A stretch of DNA of 64,000 nt, taken from Flavobacterium agrisoli. Its GTDB lineage: Bacteria > Bacteroidota > Bacteroidia > Flavobacteriales > Flavobacteriaceae. A model generated the notes under the pieces. The model was not told the origin of the DNA. It saw only the letters and a program-made list of their open reading frames with translations, and did no database searches. The number at the start of each line of letters is the position of its first letter. The first letter of the stretch is position 1. Positions 8,425 to 16,850 of the stretch are shown here, one piece after another. The stretch lies in NCBI RefSeq assembly GCF_016522065.1, contig NZ_JAEHFV010000002.1:1-64000 (forward strand), in the 5' to 3' direction. A program made the translations under genes and the position numbers.

Positions 8425-8431
8425 ATAATGA

Positions 8432-9067
8432 TTACGGTATGTTCAAATATTTGTGTGTTTGTAAGGACACTCTCCACTTTGGGTTGGCCATTACATAATC
8501 TACAATTAGCGGTGTCATTTCTTCTTTTTTGCTCCATTCGGGTTGAAGGAATAAAATAGCGTTATCGTTGACCAATTCGGCTTGTTCTTCGGCAAAAATG
8601 AAGTCGTGTTTGTTGTGAATGATGACTTTTAGTTCGTGCGCCTTGTCATAAACGGTTTGGGTGGGTAATTTATTTTTTTTGGGAGAAAGGCAAATCCAAT
8701 CCCAATCACCTGAAAGCGGATAAGCTCCCGAAGTTTCAATATGAACTTTCTTATGGTTTTCTTTTAATTGCTTTGTTAAAAGTGTCATGTCCCAAGTTAA
8801 GGGCTCTCCACCGGTAACCACCACTGTATCGGCATATTTACTAGCATTAGCCACTATTAAGTCGGTACTAGTAGGCGGATGTAATTCGGCATTCCAGCTT
8901 TCTTTCACGTCGCACCAATGGCAACCCACATCACAACCTCCAATTCGAATAAAATATGCAGCGGTTCCTGTATGATATCCTTCTCCTTGAATGGTATAAA
9001 ACTCCTCCATCAAAGGCAACATTGCCCCTTTATCAACTGCTATTTGAATATCTTTTGCTACCATCAT
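8432..9067 (-). CDS. queE: 7-carboxy-7-deazaguanine synthase QueE (radical SAM)
   Basis: This 211-residue radical SAM enzyme converts 6-carboxytetrahydropterin to 7-carboxy-7-deazaguanine in queuosine (preQ0/preQ1) biosynthesis. The iron-sulfur ligands C45, C49 and C52 are in the CxxxCxxC spacing (GGCDVGCHWCD), preceded by the family's EEFYTIQGEG (21-30) and followed by VTGGEPL, the GGE motif of radical SAM enzymes. Length is usual. The next methionine (residue 2) is an equally possible start. The later-acting gene queA is in the same window at 23765-24814, but queC, queD and queF are not. It is a single gene with its own promoter and terminator. Confidence 0.92.
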   Translation of the reverse strand: MMVAKDIQIAVDKGAMLPLMEEFYTIQGEGYHTGTAAYFIRIGGCDVGCHWCDVKESWNAELHPPTSTDLIVANASKYADTVVVTGGEPLTWDMTLLTKQLKENHKKVHIETSGAYPLSGDWDWICLSPKKNKLPTQTVYDKAHELKVIIHNKHDFIFAEEQAELVNDNAILFLQPEWSKKEEMTPLIVDYVMANPKWRVSLQTHKYLNIP

Positions 9068-9081
9068 TATAAATTAAGCCG

Positions 9082-9089
9082 CAAAGATA
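9082..9089 (-). promoter_or_regulatory. -7 box upstream of queE
   Basis: TATCTTTG on the minus strand is the commonest flavobacterial form of TAnnTTTG and lies 15 bases upstream of the queE start. The -33 region is A-rich on the plus strand, without a clear TTG. Confidence 0.5.
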
Positions 9090-9110
9090 AACATTTAAAA
9101 AAGGATAAAA

Positions 9111-9141
9111 AAAACCCGATAGCAAATCACTATCGGGTTTT
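9111..9141 (-). terminator. Strong terminator of the exbB-tonB operon
   Basis: A perfect 12-bp stem (AAAACCCGATAG at 9111-9122, CTATCGGGTTTT at 9130-9141) with a 7-base loop ends in a run of T in the leftward direction. It lies 19 bases after the TPR gene stop, closing the seven-gene operon and separating it from queE. Confidence 0.85.
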
Positions 9142-9159
9142 ATGAAACATATGTAATCT

Positions 9160-10827
9160 TTATTGTTGTAACGATTTTAAAGATTCTGTAGCATATTGGT
9201 TTGTTGGATCTAAAACCAATGATTTATTGAAATACTCCATTGCTTTTGCTTTATCCGTATTTGCAAAACTAGCTCCCATATTGTTATACGCTTCAATTAT
9301 TTTAGCTTTGGTTGCAGGATTTGAAACTTCTTCAGCTCCTTTTGCATTTACAGCAGCTAAATATTTTTCATAACTAGTTACCATTACAGCATCATTATCC
9401 ATAGCACTATTGATACGCGCTTTGTATAAGAAAGCCTCATAATAATCTGGTTTTGCTACAAGAACACGATCAAAAGCAGCGTCACCTCTTTTTAACAAAT
9501 CCATATCTTTAGGATCGGCATTTACATTTGCGTAGTAAGCACTTAAACCAAAATATAAATTATCTTCCAAGTAATTTGAAGAATCTTTCACGTTAGCGCC
9601 AAATTCAAAAAGCAAAGCAGCTTCTTTAAAGATGCGTTTCCCGAAAAGGTCTTTAGCTTCTTTGGAAATTGGATCTGTCATAGTAGCATCCAACGCAATT
9701 CCTTTCTTAATATCTCCCAAACCTTCGTTAAAAGCTGTTGCATCAACCGATTTTTGATCAGCAGCCATCCCTTTTTTGATTTTTGCTAAACCTAAAAACA
9801 TATAATCGCTAGCAATTTTTTTAGTATCTGGGTTATTGATGAAATCGTTCATTGATTTAATAGCTACATCAACATTTCCGTTTTCGTAAGCTGCATAACC
9901 TAAATAACGATAAATACGAGGATTTACTTTATCCAATTCGATCATTTTATTCGCTTCTGTTTCAAGCGCTTTATAATCACCAATCAAAATCAAGAAATCG
10001 GCACGTCTCATTCTAGAGTGAATAGAATAATCCGTTAAACTCATGTATTTATCATAATTGGTAAGTGCTTTTTGCATGTTCTCACCTGCTTTTGCTGGTT
10101 TGTTACGAGCCCATCTGTAGTACGTCTCTGCTAACTCTCTGTAAACTGGTCCGTAATTTGGATTAACAGCAATTACTTCATTATAGGATTTGATTGCTTC
10201 TTCCCAAGAATTAGCCCCTTTTAAAAGGACACCCATTTGCATTTTTGCTCTTAATAATGTTTTATCTGCATCATAAGCGCTACTGTATGCTTTATAAGCT
10301 TCGTTTTGATTTTTATCGCAATAGTGAGCATCACCTAAAGCCAATAAAGCTTCTGCATTTTGAGGTTCAATTGCTAAAGCACGGTTAATGATAGTGATAG
10401 CACTTTTACAATCTGGATTTTCCGCATTTAAATAAGCTCTACCAATGTAAATGAATTCCTCCACATCTTTACGACGCATGTCTTTGGCAGCTAATTCAAA
10501 ATTAGATCTAGCCTCAGTTACTTTTTTGTTATTCAAGTCAATTTGACCTAAACCAATGTAGTTAAAATTAGCATCATCTTCTGCTTTTAAACCACTATTA
10601 TAAGCCAACTTAGCTGAATCAACTACCGTTTGAGCTAAATATACATTTCCTAGTAAAAAACTAGCTTTTCCTTCCTTTGGATTATCTTTAATAATATTTT
10701 TTAAAAGTGATTTTGCCTTTTCAAATTGTTCTGCATCAATCGCCTTTTTAGCTTCTGTTAAATCTTGAGCCTGAACTGCTGCTGTAGCAACCATCAATCC
10801 AAGAGTAAAAATTTTAAATTTATTCAT
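9160..10827 (-). CDS. Secreted/periplasmic TPR protein of the TonB operon
   Basis: The start at 10827 gives a clear signal peptide (MNKFKIFTLGLMVATAAVQAQ) and lies 11 bases after the upstream stop; a longer in-frame start would prepend 12 basic residues and spoil the signal. The 555-residue product is made of tetratricopeptide repeats almost throughout (for example AEQFEKAKSLLKNIIKDNP and NAEALLALGDAHYCDKNQNE, and the C-terminal DKAKAMEYFNKSLVLDPTN). TPR arrays are protein-binding scaffolds. As the last gene of exbB-exbD-exbD-tonB-(membrane protein)-(PstS-like), it is probably a periplasmic component of, or adaptor to, the TonB system. Its partner is not deducible from sequence. Confidence 0.85.
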   Translation of the reverse strand: MNKFKIFTLGLMVATAAVQAQDLTEAKKAIDAEQFEKAKSLLKNIIKDNPKEGKASFLLGNVYLAQTVVDSAKLAYNSGLKAEDDANFNYIGLGQIDLNNKKVTEARSNFELAAKDMRRKDVEEFIYIGRAYLNAENPDCKSAITIINRALAIEPQNAEALLALGDAHYCDKNQNEAYKAYSSAYDADKTLLRAKMQMGVLLKGANSWEEAIKSYNEVIAVNPNYGPVYRELAETYYRWARNKPAKAGENMQKALTNYDKYMSLTDYSIHSRMRRADFLILIGDYKALETEANKMIELDKVNPRIYRYLGYAAYENGNVDVAIKSMNDFINNPDTKKIASDYMFLGLAKIKKGMAADQKSVDATAFNEGLGDIKKGIALDATMTDPISKEAKDLFGKRIFKEAALLFEFGANVKDSSNYLEDNLYFGLSAYYANVNADPKDMDLLKRGDAAFDRVLVAKPDYYEAFLYKARINSAMDNDAVMVTSYEKYLAAVNAKGAEEVSNPATKAKIIEAYNNMGASFANTDKAKAMEYFNKSLVLDPTNQYATESLKSLQQ

Positions 10828-10837
10828 CTTTATTAAG

Positions 10838-11761
10838 TTAATTATTCTGTTCTTTTTTCTCAATAGCTTCTCTAACTATAATCTTTCTGCTAGGTGTTTT
10901 GTAAGGCAACAATTCAGACTTCAAAACGATTCGTTGTCCAACTTCGCCTGCAAAAAAGGATGCGATACCCATTCCTAATCCAGCTGTACCTTGGCAATTG
11001 ACAATATACAAATCTCTTGACAATGGATACAAATTATTTGCTAAATTAAATTGCGATGGCGAATAACTTTTTGTTTTACCCACACCTTTAATACTCAAAA
11101 CAACATATTTATCTGAATATGTTTCCATTTCTGGAGTAGGCTGTGTAATCCAATTGTAACCTACCACTCCCATCATACCTTCATTCTCGGTAATGAATTT
11201 GATAACCTCTTCGTTCGATTTAAATGAATAAACACCTTCTGACGGAAAATCTTCAATTTTAGCCAACTCTTTTATCTGACGAGCCGTACTAGAGTTGAGA
11301 TTATCAAAAACCAATCCCTTTATTTTAGAGTCGGCATTTCCTTTTAAAAAAGAAATAACGCTTTCTAAATCGACAACGGTATCAGTAGTCTTTTTATTCG
11401 CAATAAAAACAATAGCATCTGTTGCAAAAGGGGTAATTCTTGGAATAATTTTTTTTTGCTCAAAAACGTCTAATTCCTCTTTGTTTAAGGAACGTGACAT
11501 AAAAGCAATTTTATATTTTCCGTTTGTTAAATCCCTTACTATTTCAGCCTCAGCATTACTTTCAATTTTTACATTTGCTTTATATCGATCTTGAAAAATA
11601 AGCAATTCATCCTCCACAATAGGCAAAATAGATTCATCGGTCACTACCGTAACATTTCCTTTCAGAATTGTCTCCTTACTTTTATCCTCTTTGCAAGAAG
11701 CAAGAAAAAAAATAAAAATCAAGAATCCAAACAGATTACATTTTTTTAACATAATAATCAT
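10838..11761 (-). CDS. PstS-like substrate-binding lipoprotein
   Basis: This 307-residue protein begins with a lipoprotein signal (FLASC lipobox, cysteine about residue 23) and then shows the fold pattern of phosphate-ABC-transporter binding proteins. It has a VTDESILPIVEDE opening, an FMSRSLNKEE segment corresponding to the PstS ligand loop, and IVFIANKK. No pstC/pstA/pstB genes are nearby; instead the gene sits in a TonB-ExbBD operon, starting with an ATGA overlap to the small membrane protein gene. It therefore probably serves TonB-linked uptake or sensing rather than classical Pst transport. Phosphate as ligand is not established. An alternative ATG three codons later would also fit. Confidence 0.8.
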   Translation of the reverse strand: MIIMLKKCNLFGFLIFIFFLASCKEDKSKETILKGNVTVVTDESILPIVEDELLIFQDRYKANVKIESNAEAEIVRDLTNGKYKIAFMSRSLNKEELDVFEQKKIIPRITPFATDAIVFIANKKTTDTVVDLESVISFLKGNADSKIKGLVFDNLNSSTARQIKELAKIEDFPSEGVYSFKSNEEVIKFITENEGMMGVVGYNWITQPTPEMETYSDKYVVLSIKGVGKTKSYSPSQFNLANNLYPLSRDLYIVNCQGTAGLGMGIASFFAGEVGQRIVLKSELLPYKTPSRKIIVREAIEKKEQNN

Positions 11762-11985
11762 TCATTTTGATTAATTAGCCTCACAAACCGTATAAAGGAA
11801 TACACAATTAAAAGAAGTCCAAAAGCAATCCTATAAGGACGTTCCATATCAATTGGGAGGGTTTTGGAAAACATGATAAACAAACCCAAAACCAAATATA
11901 ATAAAAAAAAGAGTATCCCTAAAACAAGAAGAAATCGCCCTTGAAGCGATTTCTTCTTATATTTTTCAAGTACTTTCTCAAACAT
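11758..11985 (-). CDS. Small two-helix inner-membrane protein
   Basis: From the ATG at 11985 the product has 75 residues: a basic N-terminus (EKVLEKYKKK), two hydrophobic helices (about residues 19-40 and 52-68) and a short polar tail. The start is chosen because it follows the tonB stop by one base (TAAAATG); an upstream start would overlap tonB. It overlaps the next gene by ATGA. Similar small proteins recur in flavobacterial exbB-tonB operons (from memory); the function is unknown, possibly an accessory subunit of the ExbBD motor. Confidence 0.75.
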   Translation of the reverse strand: MFEKVLEKYKKKSLQGRFLLVLGILFFLLYLVLGLFIMFSKTLPIDMERPYRIAFGLLLIVYSFIRFVRLINQNE

Positions 11986-11986
11986 T

Positions 11987-12811
11987 TTAGTTGGCACTTT
12001 GAATAGCAATTGGTAACGAATATAATACCCTTACTGGCTTACCGTTTTGCATACCTGGTTTCCATTTAGGACATTTATTCAAAACACGGATCGCTTCTTT
12101 ACCAGTTCCGTACCCGATATCTCGTAGTACTTTAATATCGGTTAAAGATCCGTCTTTTTCCACAACAAAGGTTACATATACTTTCCCTTTCAATCCCTCT
12201 TCTTCAGGAGCTCTATAGTTGTTAGCAACAAACTTATAGAATTTCTCCATTCCTCCAGGGAAATCTGGTTTTACCTCGATACCTGCTACGTTGTAAATTT
12301 GTTCTGGAGCCTCTTCGGTTACTTGTCCTCCTTTAGGACCATCACCAAAAGCAACAGGGTTAACTACTAGTTCGGCATTCGGATCCCCTTTGATGTTTTT
12401 ATCACCAACATTTTTATCTTTTAATTCAGTGATTTTTGGTGGTTCTTCAGTAACCTCTTCAGCCTTAGCGACCACTGGTTTTACAAACTTTACCACATCT
12501 ACTTTAGGAGCAGGCGGTGGTGGTGGTGGCATATTAAGCTTTGGCGGCTCAACCTTTTTAGGTTTAGGCGGCAATTTTACCGTTTTAATGACTTTATCAA
12601 TATGAACCGTATCCTCAGAACCTTCGCTGTTCTTAATAAAGTCTATAATAAGTGGACTTGCAACAGCTAGAGCAAAAAGAAACGCACCAATCAAAAGCGC
12701 TTTGAATGTAGTTGATCGGTTTTCTTTTCTTAACTGATAAGCACCATAGACTTTATTACGCCCTTCGAAAACGATGTCAAGCCATTGATTTTTAATAATA
12801 TCTAATTTCAT
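11987..12811 (-). CDS. tonB: TonB energy transducer
   Basis: This 274-residue protein has the TonB plan: a short cytoplasmic N-terminus, one membrane anchor (about 32-53), a periplasmic proline/lysine-rich linker with PPKPKK and a run of six prolines (about 78-105), and a C-terminal TonB domain (about 185-274, with EGLKGKVYVTFVVEKDG and a final YSLPIAIQ-type strand). It couples the proton motive force, through ExbB/ExbD, to outer-membrane TonB-dependent receptors such as the one at 27839-30238. The N-terminal motif WLDIVFEGRNKVYGAYQLR is typical of Bacteroidota TonB proteins. Confidence 0.92.
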   Translation of the reverse strand: MKLDIIKNQWLDIVFEGRNKVYGAYQLRKENRSTTFKALLIGAFLFALAVASPLIIDFIKNSEGSEDTVHIDKVIKTVKLPPKPKKVEPPKLNMPPPPPPAPKVDVVKFVKPVVAKAEEVTEEPPKITELKDKNVGDKNIKGDPNAELVVNPVAFGDGPKGGQVTEEAPEQIYNVAGIEVKPDFPGGMEKFYKFVANNYRAPEEEGLKGKVYVTFVVEKDGSLTDIKVLRDIGYGTGKEAIRVLNKCPKWKPGMQNGKPVRVLYSLPIAIQSAN

Positions 12812-12851
12812 TTTTCTTAGTTATAAGGTTATCAAAGATAATAAGCCGGGC

Positions 12852-13397
12852 TTATTTACCCTCTAACAATTTCGTTTCTTCTGGTAAAAAATCATTTACG
12901 ATTGCATATGTTTTTACATCAGTAATTGCCATCTCGTCTAATATATCAATTAAATTTTTATATTTCGACTTTTTACTCGGTTTAATGATTACGATAATTC
13001 CTTTTTCAGGATTACCAGTATACTCTAATACCGATTTTTTTCTAGCTATCAATTCCGGACGAATTCCGTTTTTACCGTAAGCTATATCTTTAGGTGCAAT
13101 AAGTGGATTTGTAATTAAACCCATATAATACACTAATTTACCATTCTCACCTAACAACAAAGTCATGGTACGATTTTCATCTACTTTAACTTCTTTATTG
13201 TTAATTTCGTTATCATCTTTATCTGGTAAAGCCAAACTCATGGATTGAGGTTTTGACAACGTAGTTGTAAGCATAAAGAAGGTAATCAAAAGGAATGCCA
13301 AATCCACCATAGCCGTTAAATCTACTTTGGAACTTAGCTTTTTACTCCTTACTTTGCCGTCCTTACCACCACCGTCGCCAGTATTTAATTCAGCCAT
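12852..13397 (-). CDS. exbD: ExbD/TolR-type biopolymer transport protein (second copy)
   Basis: This 181-residue protein has a short N-terminus, one membrane helix (about 26-47) beginning KVDLTAMVDLAFLLITFFML with the conserved membrane aspartate (D31) that carries protons in ExbD/TolR, and a periplasmic domain. It is the second of two adjacent exbD genes, a normal arrangement in Bacteroidota. Its periplasmic domain differs strongly from that of the first copy, so the two may form hetero-oligomers. Confidence 0.9.
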   Translation of the reverse strand: MAELNTGDGGGKDGKVRSKKLSSKVDLTAMVDLAFLLITFFMLTTTLSKPQSMSLALPDKDDNEINNKEVKVDENRTMTLLLGENGKLVYYMGLITNPLIAPKDIAYGKNGIRPELIARKKSVLEYTGNPEKGIIVIIKPSKKSKYKNLIDILDEMAITDVKTYAIVNDFLPEETKLLEGK

Positions 13398-13416
13398 TCT
13401 AGTTTATTTTTTTTAA

Positions 13417-14028
13417 TTAAAAATCTTTTCCTCTTTTACCTGTAATCAAACTGAATGAGTTTACGTTTTGATCTTGTAAAGCATCCATTACTTTTTGAAT
13501 TGCAGGGTAATTTTCTTGAGCATCTCCTTTAATAGCAAAATTAAGTTCTTTATTAGCCACTTCAATATTTGCTTTACGAGCGTTCAAAATCCATTCTCTT
13601 AATTGGTTATCAGTAGAATCTTTTGGAATACCTGGCTGATCCGCTTTAATACGATCTGACGATTTCATATCGATTAATCCTTTCAAACTTGCAATTGGCA
13701 CACCAAAATCTGACATTAAAGAGAATTCTGTTTTATCGCTTTCAGAGAACTTTACACCATATTTATCTTCCATCAATTCCAAGGTTCTGATACGAACATC
13801 TTTACCTTTCAAATCAAAGAATACTTTGTCTTTACCTACTATTAATGTTGCCAAATCACTTTCTGGTAATTTTGTTTCAACTGTTGATGCAGGCGTATCT
13901 ACAGGCAAAGCCTCAGGCACTTTTGAAGTAGCAGTTAAGATAAAGAATGTTAACAATAGAAACGCAACATCACACATGGCAGTCATGTCTGTAGACATTG
14001 ACTTTTTTTTCATTTTTATTTTCGCCAT
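13417..14028 (-). CDS. exbD: ExbD/TolR-type biopolymer transport protein (first copy)
   Basis: This 203-residue ExbD has the membrane segment STDMTAMCDVAFLLLTFFIL near residues 10-32 with the conserved aspartate (D19), and a larger periplasmic domain than its neighbour (with SDFGVPIASLKGLIDM). It works with ExbB as the proton-driven motor for TonB. It lies 19 bases upstream of the second exbD and 55 bases downstream of exbB. Confidence 0.9.
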   Translation of the reverse strand: MAKIKMKKKSMSTDMTAMCDVAFLLLTFFILTATSKVPEALPVDTPASTVETKLPESDLATLIVGKDKVFFDLKGKDVRIRTLELMEDKYGVKFSESDKTEFSLMSDFGVPIASLKGLIDMKSSDRIKADQPGIPKDSTDNQLREWILNARKANIEVANKELNFAIKGDAQENYPAIQKVMDALQDQNVNSFSLITGKRGKDF

Positions 14029-14083
14029 TCTCTTTTATTTAAAAAATCGGCATGTATAAAATTCACATGCCAATAAAATTAAT

Positions 14084-14905
14084 TTATTGTTTTAAACTTC
14101 CTCTGAATTTTCTGTATGTGTTCACGATAGTAACACCAGCTTCATCAATAGAGTAAGTTAAATCATCAATTTTAGAAGTAAAGAAGTTGTAAGCAATAAT
14201 TGCAAAGATAGAAGTACAAATACCAGTTGCAGTATTTACAAGTGCTTCAGAAATACCAGTTGCAAGAGCCGCTTGGTCAGGAGATCCAGCAGAAGCTAAC
14301 GCACCAAACGCTTTAATCATACCCGATACTGTTCCTAATAATCCTCCAAGAGTTCCTAAAGATACTAATGCAGAAATGATTGTCATATTTTTCTCCAACA
14401 TTGGCATTTCTAAAGAAGTAGCTTCTTCGATTTCTTTGTGAATTGTTTCAGAAGCCTCTTCAGAATTGAAACCTTCTTTTTTAACATCTTGATATTTAAT
14501 TAAAGCCGATTTGATTGCATTTGCAACAGAACCTTGTTGTTTATCGCATAAAGCAATAGCACCTTCAATGTTTCCTTCTTTAATATTTTTTTGAACGTTA
14601 GTCATGAATGTATCTAAGTTCGATTTACCAGCCGCTTTAGAGATTACAAAAAATCTTTCGAAAGAAAAAACAATTACCATTAACAACATACCCAATAAGA
14701 TTGGCACGATGAAACCTCCGTGGTAAACCATACCTAATGTATTCAACGGACGTCCTTCTGGAGTTCCTCCTTCAAAGTTAGCAGGAGATCCCATGATAAA
14801 TTGCCAAATTAACCAACCAACAAAAACACATGCCGCAATAATGATTCCTGAAACCATTCCTCCTCCATTTGAAGTGCTTTTCTTTTCAACTTTAACGTTT
14901 GCCAT
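14084..14905 (-). CDS. exbB: ExbB/MotA/TolQ proton channel protein
   Basis: This 273-residue membrane protein has an extra N-terminal helix (about 18-40), then a helix around 60-86 (FIVPILLGMLLMVIVFSFERFF), a cytoplasmic segment, and two further helices (about 178-200 and 220-242). The TLGGLLGTVSGMIKAF motif and the following AL-x-x-TATGI segment are the proton-channel signature of the family. It is the first gene of the seven-gene leftward operon and has a promoter 66 bases upstream. Confidence 0.93.
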   Translation of the reverse strand: MANVKVEKKSTSNGGGMVSGIIIAACVFVGWLIWQFIMGSPANFEGGTPEGRPLNTLGMVYHGGFIVPILLGMLLMVIVFSFERFFVISKAAGKSNLDTFMTNVQKNIKEGNIEGAIALCDKQQGSVANAIKSALIKYQDVKKEGFNSEEASETIHKEIEEATSLEMPMLEKNMTIISALVSLGTLGGLLGTVSGMIKAFGALASAGSPDQAALATGISEALVNTATGICTSIFAIIAYNFFTSKIDDLTYSIDEAGVTIVNTYRKFRGSLKQ

Positions 14906-15280
14906 TTTTTTTTAAATTTTAATAGTTTTAAATAATTTTATTTTTTAGTTATAATAAACTTGTAGTGGAGCAAATTTATATGTTTCATTGAAATAAAAAA
15001 ACTTTTTTTAATTTTATTGCAATTAATTTAACTGTAATTTAAAAATATATATCGCCTTATTTCATTAGGGATATTCAAATAAATAAAAATCATCAAATAT
15101 TAACTTAAAAATTTAAAAAGTTACCATTAAAACTTTATAAAAAATCAACAAACCACATTAAATGTTAATTTAAAAAAAATTATCAGTATTTTTTTCTAAA
15201 AAAATTCTACTACAAAGAACCCCTACATTTTTTATATTTATAACGAGAAACGGCACCTATACCTTTAAAAATAACATTAC
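14906..15280. other. AT-rich divergent intergenic region
   Basis: These 375 bases separate exbB (leftward) from the HerA-like gene (rightward). They are very A/T-rich with long T and A runs. The only recognisable element is the exbB promoter at 14971-14978. A TATATTTA near 15234, close to but not matching TAnnTTTG, may serve the rightward gene. No gene, repeat or stable RNA structure is evident. Confidence 0.5.
14971..14978 (-). promoter_or_regulatory. -7 box of the exbB-tonB operon
   Basis: TAAATTTG on the minus strand is an exact TAnnTTTG match 66 bases upstream of exbB. About 20 bases upstream is GTTTTT, a weak -33 element. Confidence 0.5.
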
Positions 15281-16801
15281 ATGAGTAAAAAAGAAGACTT
15301 TCAATCCGCTATTAAAGCGGGTTATGCAACCAAAGGCGAACACCTTATTTTAGGAGGTGCTATATTAGATGGGGAACCCCTTGCCGACACCTTTGTACAA
15401 ATTCCGCTTAAAACACTTAACCGTCATGGGCTAATTGCCGGCGCTACCGGAACAGGAAAAACGAAGACCATTCAGGTTTTTTCCGAACAACTTTCGAAAG
15501 CTGGAATTCCCGTTTTGATGATGGATATAAAAGGTGATTTTAGCGGTATTGCAAAAGAGGGAGAAGAAAAACCCTTTATCACCGAAAGACATTCTAAAAT
15601 TAATCTTCCGTATACTACGTCTGCATTTCCAGTAGAATTACTTTCGCTTTCCGAGCAAAGCGGGGTTCGTTTGCGCGCCACTGTATCCGAATTTGGGCCT
15701 GTATTGTTTTCGCGTATTTTAGATTTAAACGATACACAATCGAGTGTAGTTGCCGTTATTTTTAAGTATTGCGATGACAAAAAAATGCCCTTGTTGGATT
15801 TAAAAGATTTTAAAAAAGTAATTCATTATATCACAGAGGAAGGCAAAGAGGAAATTATTGCACATTACGGTAAAATTTCTACCGCTACTACTGGAACCAT
15901 TTTACGTAAAATCATTGAGCTAGAACAACAAGGTGCCGAAGTGTTTTTTGGTGAACGCTCTTTTGAAATTGACGACTTAATGCGAATTGACGAAAACGGA
16001 TACGGCTACGTAAACATTATACGCTTAACCGACATTCAGGATAAACCGAAACTATTTTCAACCTTTATGCTGAGTTTGTTAGCCGAAATTTACCAACAAA
16101 TGCCTGAAAAAGGAGATGCAGGCCAACCCGAATTGGTTCTATTTATAGACGAAGCACATCTCATATTTAATGAAGCCAGTAAGGTTTTATTGGAACAAAT
16201 CGAATCTATTGTCAAACTTATTCGTTCGAAAGGAATTGGAATTTATTTTGTGACTCAAAACCCAATGGATATTCCGAGTGGGGTTTTAGCACAATTAGGA
16301 TTAAAAATACAACATGCATTGCGTGCTTTTACCGCCAATGACCGACAAGCCATTAAAAAGACGGCCGATAACTACCCTACTTCTGAATTTTATAAAACAG
16401 ATGAATTGTTAACCAGTTTGGGAATAGGCGAAGCTTTGGTAACAGCTTTAAGCGAAAAAGGCACTCCCACGCCACTTGTTGCCACCATGATGAGAGCACC
16501 TGAAAGTCGGATGGATATTTTATCAGAAAGCGAAATTCAGGAAATCAATTCCAAATCCAAATTGGTAAAAAAGTACAGCGAATTAATTGACCGTGAAAGT
16601 GCGTACGAAATACTTACTAAAAAAATAAACGAGGCCGAAACGGTTGCTGAAGAAAAGAAAACCGAAACAGAAACCACTCGTCAAGCAAAACCACAACCCA
16701 GCACCGCCGATGTGGTAGGAAAATCGGTTTTAAAAGTTTTAACCAGTGCCACTTTTATTCGTGGTGCTTTTGGAATTTTATCTAAAATGCTTAAAAAATA
16801 A
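15281..16801 (+). CDS. HerA/VirB4-like ATPase of the DUF853 (YjgR) family
   Basis: This 506-residue P-loop ATPase has Walker A GATGTGKT at residues 54-61, then MMDIKGDFSGI, and a Walker B with LVLFIDEAHLIF around residue 280. The order and length match DUF853/YjgR proteins, relatives of the DNA-translocating HerA helicase. The cellular role of the family is not settled. It is monocistronic: a long intergenic region upstream and a shared terminator downstream. The C-terminal tail (about 440-480) is charged and low in complexity. There is no neighbouring NurA nuclease gene, arguing against a classical HerA-NurA pair. Confidence 0.85.
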   Translation: MSKKEDFQSAIKAGYATKGEHLILGGAILDGEPLADTFVQIPLKTLNRHGLIAGATGTGKTKTIQVFSEQLSKAGIPVLMMDIKGDFSGIAKEGEEKPFITERHSKINLPYTTSAFPVELLSLSEQSGVRLRATVSEFGPVLFSRILDLNDTQSSVVAVIFKYCDDKKMPLLDLKDFKKVIHYITEEGKEEIIAHYGKISTATTGTILRKIIELEQQGAEVFFGERSFEIDDLMRIDENGYGYVNIIRLTDIQDKPKLFSTFMLSLLAEIYQQMPEKGDAGQPELVLFIDEAHLIFNEASKVLLEQIESIVKLIRSKGIGIYFVTQNPMDIPSGVLAQLGLKIQHALRAFTANDRQAIKKTADNYPTSEFYKTDELLTSLGIGEALVTALSEKGTPTPLVATMMRAPESRMDILSESEIQEINSKSKLVKKYSELIDRESAYEILTKKINEAETVAEEKKTETETTRQAKPQPSTADVVGKSVLKVLTSATFIRGAFGILSKMLKK

Positions 16802-16817
16802 GTATAGCAAAAATACC

Positions 16818-16850
16818 AAAATGGCTGCCTCAAAAGACAGCCATTTTTTT
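16818..16850. terminator. Bidirectional terminator between the HerA-like gene and kmo
   Basis: A 10-bp stem (16818-16827 with 16838-16847, core ATGGCTG/CAGCCAT) is flanked by A-runs on the left and T-runs on the right, so it can stop transcripts from both converging genes. Confidence 0.8.

Noticed and set aside
8257..8559. 100-codon rightward frame overlapping the queE 3' end
   Set aside because: It runs antisense through queE and its terminator, with low-complexity hydrophobic translation.
10838..11761. Part of a Pst phosphate transporter operon
   Set aside because: No permease or ATPase genes are adjacent; the gene is coupled to the tonB operon.
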